Of a DNA stretch of 8,728 bases, positions 7,111 through 8,728 are shown one piece after another. How positions within the stretch are numbered: position 1 is the first letter of the stretch; each line of letters begins with the position of its first letter. The stretch lies in contig JAEWXD010000032.1 of NCBI GenBank assembly GCA_023396045.1, positions 1 to 8,728 on the forward strand, given 5' to 3'. The notes below the pieces were generated by a model that saw nothing but the letters and a program-made list of their open reading frames with translations, ran no database searches and had not been told where the DNA came from. The position numbers and the translations under genes were made by a program. The DNA is from Bacillota bacterium (lineage in GTDB: Bacteria; Bacillota; Clostridia; Christensenellales; Aristaeellaceae).

Positions 7111-7194
7111 ATATTATGTATTGTTTTATTATAAAGCACTCTTATATCGTAAAGTTATGCAAGCCCCTGCTACACCATAAGCCCAGCTATCCCC
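7111..7194 (+). repeat. Direct repeat A (partner of B at 7406-7490)
   Basis: This stretch is a diverged copy of 7406-7490. The best-kept part is a 17-base identical block, CAAGCCCCTGCTACACC, at 7160-7176 and 7452-7468. It is flanked by matching stretches such as ATATTAT, GTTTTATT and AAGTTAT on the left and CCCAGCT then CCCC on the right. In copy B the sequence leads straight into hairpin repeat copy 3, whereas here it is cut short and meets the inverted copy 2. It is non-coding. Confidence 0.8.
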
Positions 7195-7217
7195 ACGCAA
7201 GCAGTAGCGGCAAATAA

Positions 7218-7274
7218 AGCCCTCCTTGTGTAAATGGGGGGAAGAAAGTGCGTAAGCACTTTCAGGGTGGATTG
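7218..7274 (-). repeat. Hairpin repeat, copy 2 (inverted)
   Basis: Read on the minus strand, this goes CAATCCACCCT, then a perfect 8-bp hairpin (GAAAGTGC at 7244-7251 with GCACTTTC at 7256-7263, 4-nt loop), then CCCCCCATTTACACAAGG and AGGGCTT. The framework matches copies 1 and 3, but the stem sequence is quite different and still pairs perfectly. Similarity may extend leftwards to about 7195, where it meets repeat A. Confidence 0.75.
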
Positions 7275-7405
7275 TGGCAAGGCGAGTTGTGGGCAGAACG
7301 GATTTTAAAGAACTATGCTTTGTCTTTGCAGTTTCACATAAGATACAGCATATATTTTTTATACTTGGTTTAATTGCTAAGTAGTGGCAAACCAACAAAT
7401 AAGTG

Positions 7406-7490
7406 AATATTATAGTTTTATTGTAAACCACGCTTGTATTGTTAAGTTATACAAGCCCCTGCTACACCGTACCCCAGCTTTACAATCCCC
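7406..7490 (+). repeat. Direct repeat B (partner of A at 7111-7194)
   Basis: This is the second copy of the roughly 85-bp repeat, about 295 bp after the first. It contains the shared CAAGCCCCTGCTACACC block at 7452-7468 and runs without a break into hairpin repeat copy 3. A and B with copy 3 therefore look like the left part of one longer element. Confidence 0.8.
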
Positions 7491-7540
7491 CGGTCAAACG
7501 CAAGCGTTTGACAGTCCCCTTTACACAAGGCGGCCTTTTT
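7483..7540 (+). repeat. Hairpin repeat, copy 3
   Basis: The unit goes CAATCCCCCG, then a perfect 8-bp stem (GTCAAACG at 7493-7500 with CGTTTGAC at 7505-7512, loop CAAG), then CAGTCCCCTTTACACAAGG and CGGCCTTTTT. The TTTACACAAG core is identical to that of copies 1 and 2, while the hairpin arms differ. The final T-run after the GC-rich tail is also found in weaker form in copy 1. Confidence 0.8.
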
Positions 7541-7570
7541 AGCAGCTACTTCCTTCAAAAATACCCAAAC

Positions 7571-7604
7571 AAAAAGAAGCCTCAAAGCATAGAGGCTCCT
7601 TTTT
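7571..7604. terminator. Orphan terminator-like hairpin, symmetrical for both strands
   Basis: AAAAAG-a-AGCCTC (7571-7583) pairs with GAGGCT-c-CTTTTT (7592-7604) across an 8-nt AAAGCATA loop, with one A-C mismatch. The A-run and T-run flanks give a terminator shape in both directions. No protein gene lies immediately upstream on either strand, so the transcript it would end is unknown. Confidence 0.6.
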
Positions 7605-7678
7605 GTTCATCAGAAAGGAAAATGTTATGAACTAAAAAAGTCCATATAGGAAAAAGAAGGATAAAAAAAGAGTTTTAC

Positions 7679-7704
7679 AATGTATGTAGGAGAAGACATA
7701 CATT
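7679..7704. repeat. Perfect 9-bp inverted repeat (hairpin)
   Basis: AATGTATGT (7679-7687) and ACATACATT (7696-7704) are perfect complements around the loop AGGAGAAG. No T-run follows on either strand, so it is not a normal terminator. The loop resembles a ribosome binding site, but no suitable start codon follows. It could be an operator or an RNA structure. Confidence 0.5.
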
Positions 7705-7780
7705 TAACTTAGCATTACTATAGCATAAAGTTTTGATATTGTCAAACTATTTTTATGCAATATGTATTTAAAATTTCCGT

Positions 7781-7839
7781 AAATTACAAGTTTGCGCAAA
7801 AAACAATATAATACAGATGTTTCACTTGTCTTGTAATTT
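7781..7839 (+). promoter_or_regulatory. Promoter-like element inside a perfect 10-bp inverted repeat
   Basis: AAATTACAAG (7781-7790) is repeated in inverse as CTTGTAATTT (7830-7839). Between the arms lie a palindrome TTTGCGCAAA (7791-7800) and a consensus -10 box TATAAT (7807-7812). TTACAA (7784-7789) lies 17 bp upstream of that box and could be a weak -35. In AT-rich DNA a TATAAT is not rare, so the promoter call rests on the spacing and on the palindrome between the two boxes. Confidence 0.3.
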
Positions 7840-8111
7840 ATATATATCTTTATTAAAAATTAAGCAAAAGTGTTTTTATATTTTGTAAAAAGCAGTTTGG
7901 CCGGCAAATAAAAATGCAACATAAATACGCTTGTGTCTTTACACTACACAGCAAATTCCTTGCATAATGCTTATGAGGGCATACATAAACGCACGGCAAA
8001 CAATGCGGTTATTTTACAAAGTATGGGCAAGCACTTATAGAAGGCAAAACAATAAAAATGGTTAATGTTTACAAACTTTTTTATAATATACTACACGCAT
8101 ATAGGAATTTA

Positions 8112-8120
8112 TGTTATACT
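8112..8120 (+). promoter_or_regulatory. Probable extended -10 promoter of the oligoendopeptidase gene
   Basis: TGTTATACT fits the extended -10 pattern TG-n-TATAnT. It would start transcription near 8127, giving a leader of about 30 nt that contains the ribosome binding site AAAGGG (8143-8148). No good -35 is seen 17 bp upstream, which is acceptable for an extended -10 promoter. A second TATAAT at 8082-8087 is a possible alternative. Confidence 0.4.
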
Positions 8121-8155
8121 ATTATACATGAAAACAACATAGAAAGGGAACAGCT

Positions 8156-8728
8156 ATGACTAAATTTAAAGACATGCAATATGTGCGCCCCGATTTTGCC
8201 AAATTGATGGAAGAATGTAAGGCTCTACTCAAAGCAATGAAAGAAGCCAAAAGCAGCGAAGAATTCTTTGCCGCCTTTATGGCCATAGACAAAAAGATGC
8301 AAAATTTGAATACCATGTATACCTTGGTAAACATTCGCAACAGCATCAACACCAAAGACGAATTCTATGATGCAGAAATGACTGCCATGGATGAAAACAT
8401 CCCTCAATTTGCAGAAATTTCTACCACTTCTGCACAAATTTGCTTAGACAGCCCCTACCGCGCTGAAATAGAAGCAAAATACGGCAAACATTTATTGGAA
8501 AAATATGAAATTCGCACCAAAACCTTCCGCCCTGAAATTGTAGAAGATTTGGTAGAAGAAAACAAACTTTCCACAGAATATGAAAAATTGCTTGCCGGTG
8601 CAGAAATTGAGTTCCAAGGCAAAACCTACAATTTGAGCGGCTTAACACCATTTGCACAGGACCTAAACCGTGAAACCCGTAAAGCTGCAAGTGAAGCTGC
8701 ATACGGTTGGCTCAGTGCACTCCAAGTC
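8156..8728 (+). CDS. M3-family oligoendopeptidase, N-terminal part (3' end outside window)
   Basis: This is a cytoplasmic zinc metallopeptidase of the M3 family (oligoendopeptidase F-like, M3B) that would cut short peptides taken up or released by protein turnover. The first 191 codons are present and open to the window edge; full-length relatives are near 560 aa, so the HEXXH zinc motif lies outside. Recognition rests on the N-terminal helical domain: KFKDMQYVRPDFAKLMEE at the start, YTLVNIRNSINTKDEFYDAE (55-74), the TFRPEIVEDLVEENKLSTEY stretch, then EIEFQGKTYNLSGLTPF and NRETRKAASEAAYGW. There is no signal peptide or membrane segment. The ATG is set by AGAAAGGGA (8141-8149). The gene stands alone after a gene-free region of about 1 kb and probably has its own promoter. 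PepF versus other M3B peptidases cannot be settled from this part. Confidence 0.88.
   Translation, partial: MTKFKDMQYVRPDFAKLMEECKALLKAMKEAKSSEEFFAAFMAIDKKMQNLNTMYTLVNIRNSINTKDEFYDAEMTAMDENIPQFAEISTTSAQICLDSPYRAEIEAKYGKHLLEKYEIRTKTFRPEIVEDLVEENKLSTEYEKLLAGAEIEFQGKTYNLSGLTPFAQDLNRETRKAASEAAYGWLSALQV

Larger units (their letters stand above)
7541..8111. other. AT-rich stretch without a credible gene
   Basis: No open frame here has both a start with a ribosome binding site and a protein-like translation on either strand. The longest candidates are short or run through repeats. The stretch contains a terminator-like hairpin (7571-7604), a perfect 9-bp hairpin (7679-7704) and a promoter-like inverted repeat (7781-7839), described separately. 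I saw no tRNA (no TTCGA-type T-arm), no CRISPR-like spaced repeats and no riboswitch that I recognise. From about 7620 to 7900 it is strongly AT-rich. Confidence 0.6.

Noticed and set aside
7129..7431. A 100-codon open frame on the minus strand across the repeat block
   Set aside because: It runs through repeats A, B and copy 2, has no ribosome binding site, and its Cys/His/Leu-mixed translation shows no domain; another minus-strand frame ending the A repeat begins with a near-identical peptide only because A and B are repeats.
7439..7630. A 63-codon plus-strand open frame
   Set aside because: It translates repeat B, hairpin copy 3 and the orphan terminator, starts with a non-ATG codon without a ribosome binding site, and gives a proline/lysine-rich low-information peptide.
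7914..8063. Short frames (17 and 32 codons) with a slight look of a transposase remnant
   Set aside because: The resemblance is only a few residues, the pieces are in different frames, and there is no ribosome binding site; this is not enough to call an insertion-sequence fragment.
8122..8702. Minus-strand open frames opposite the oligoendopeptidase gene
   Set aside because: The plus-strand frame gives a clear M3-family N-terminus with a good ribosome binding site; the minus-strand frames are its antisense shadows.
1..8728. CRISPR array, phage genes, toxin-antitoxin or defence system
   Set aside because: No evenly spaced repeats, integrase, phage structural, toxin or nuclease genes are seen; all well-supported genes are housekeeping types.

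Overview
The window reads as chromosomal DNA of a low-to-moderate-GC Firmicute, most likely a gut-type anaerobic Clostridium relative. The main reasons are a full-length HPr kinase/phosphorylase beside a ROK glucokinase, strong AAGGAG-type ribosome binding sites, short gaps between genes, and intergenic hairpin repeats of the TTTACACAAGG type that I associate with gut Clostridia. The taxonomic call is inference. TAA, TAG and TGA all act as stops, so the standard bacterial code applies.

Layout. Positions 1-2314 hold the 3' part of nrdA (class I ribonucleotide reductase large subunit) and a complete nrdB, closed by an intrinsic terminator at 2335-2361. Positions 2353-2607 hold a possible gene remnant on the minus strand and the first copy of a hairpin repeat. 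A small minus-strand GNAT acetyltransferase follows (2608-2973) and lacks a convincing start. Positions 3024-7071 are a compact plus-strand cluster: tadA (tRNA adenosine deaminase), hprK, a ROK glucokinase, asnS and a small SCP2-domain protein. It ends at an intrinsic terminator at 7070-7094. A stretch of about 1.06 kb without a credible gene follows (7095-8155). Its first half is built of related repeats and its second half is AT-rich with several hairpins. The window ends in the first 191 codons of an M3-family oligoendopeptidase.

How the genes work together. NrdA and NrdB form one enzyme that makes deoxyribonucleotides. The five-gene cluster mixes translation (TadA makes inosine 34 in tRNA-Arg, AsnS charges tRNA-Asn) with carbon-source control (HprK phosphorylates HPr on serine, and the ROK kinase makes glucose-6-phosphate). 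The tight spacing (a 4-bp ATGA overlap, gaps of 8 and 11 bp, and a 1-bp gap) supports one transcript.

No clear new multi-gene system is visible: the coding genes are ordinary housekeeping genes. The less ordinary material is non-coding. It consists of a hairpin-bearing repeat family whose stem sequences differ between copies while base pairing is kept, a diverged direct repeat of about 85 bp, and an orphan terminator-like hairpin plus a promoter-like inverted repeat in the gene-free region.
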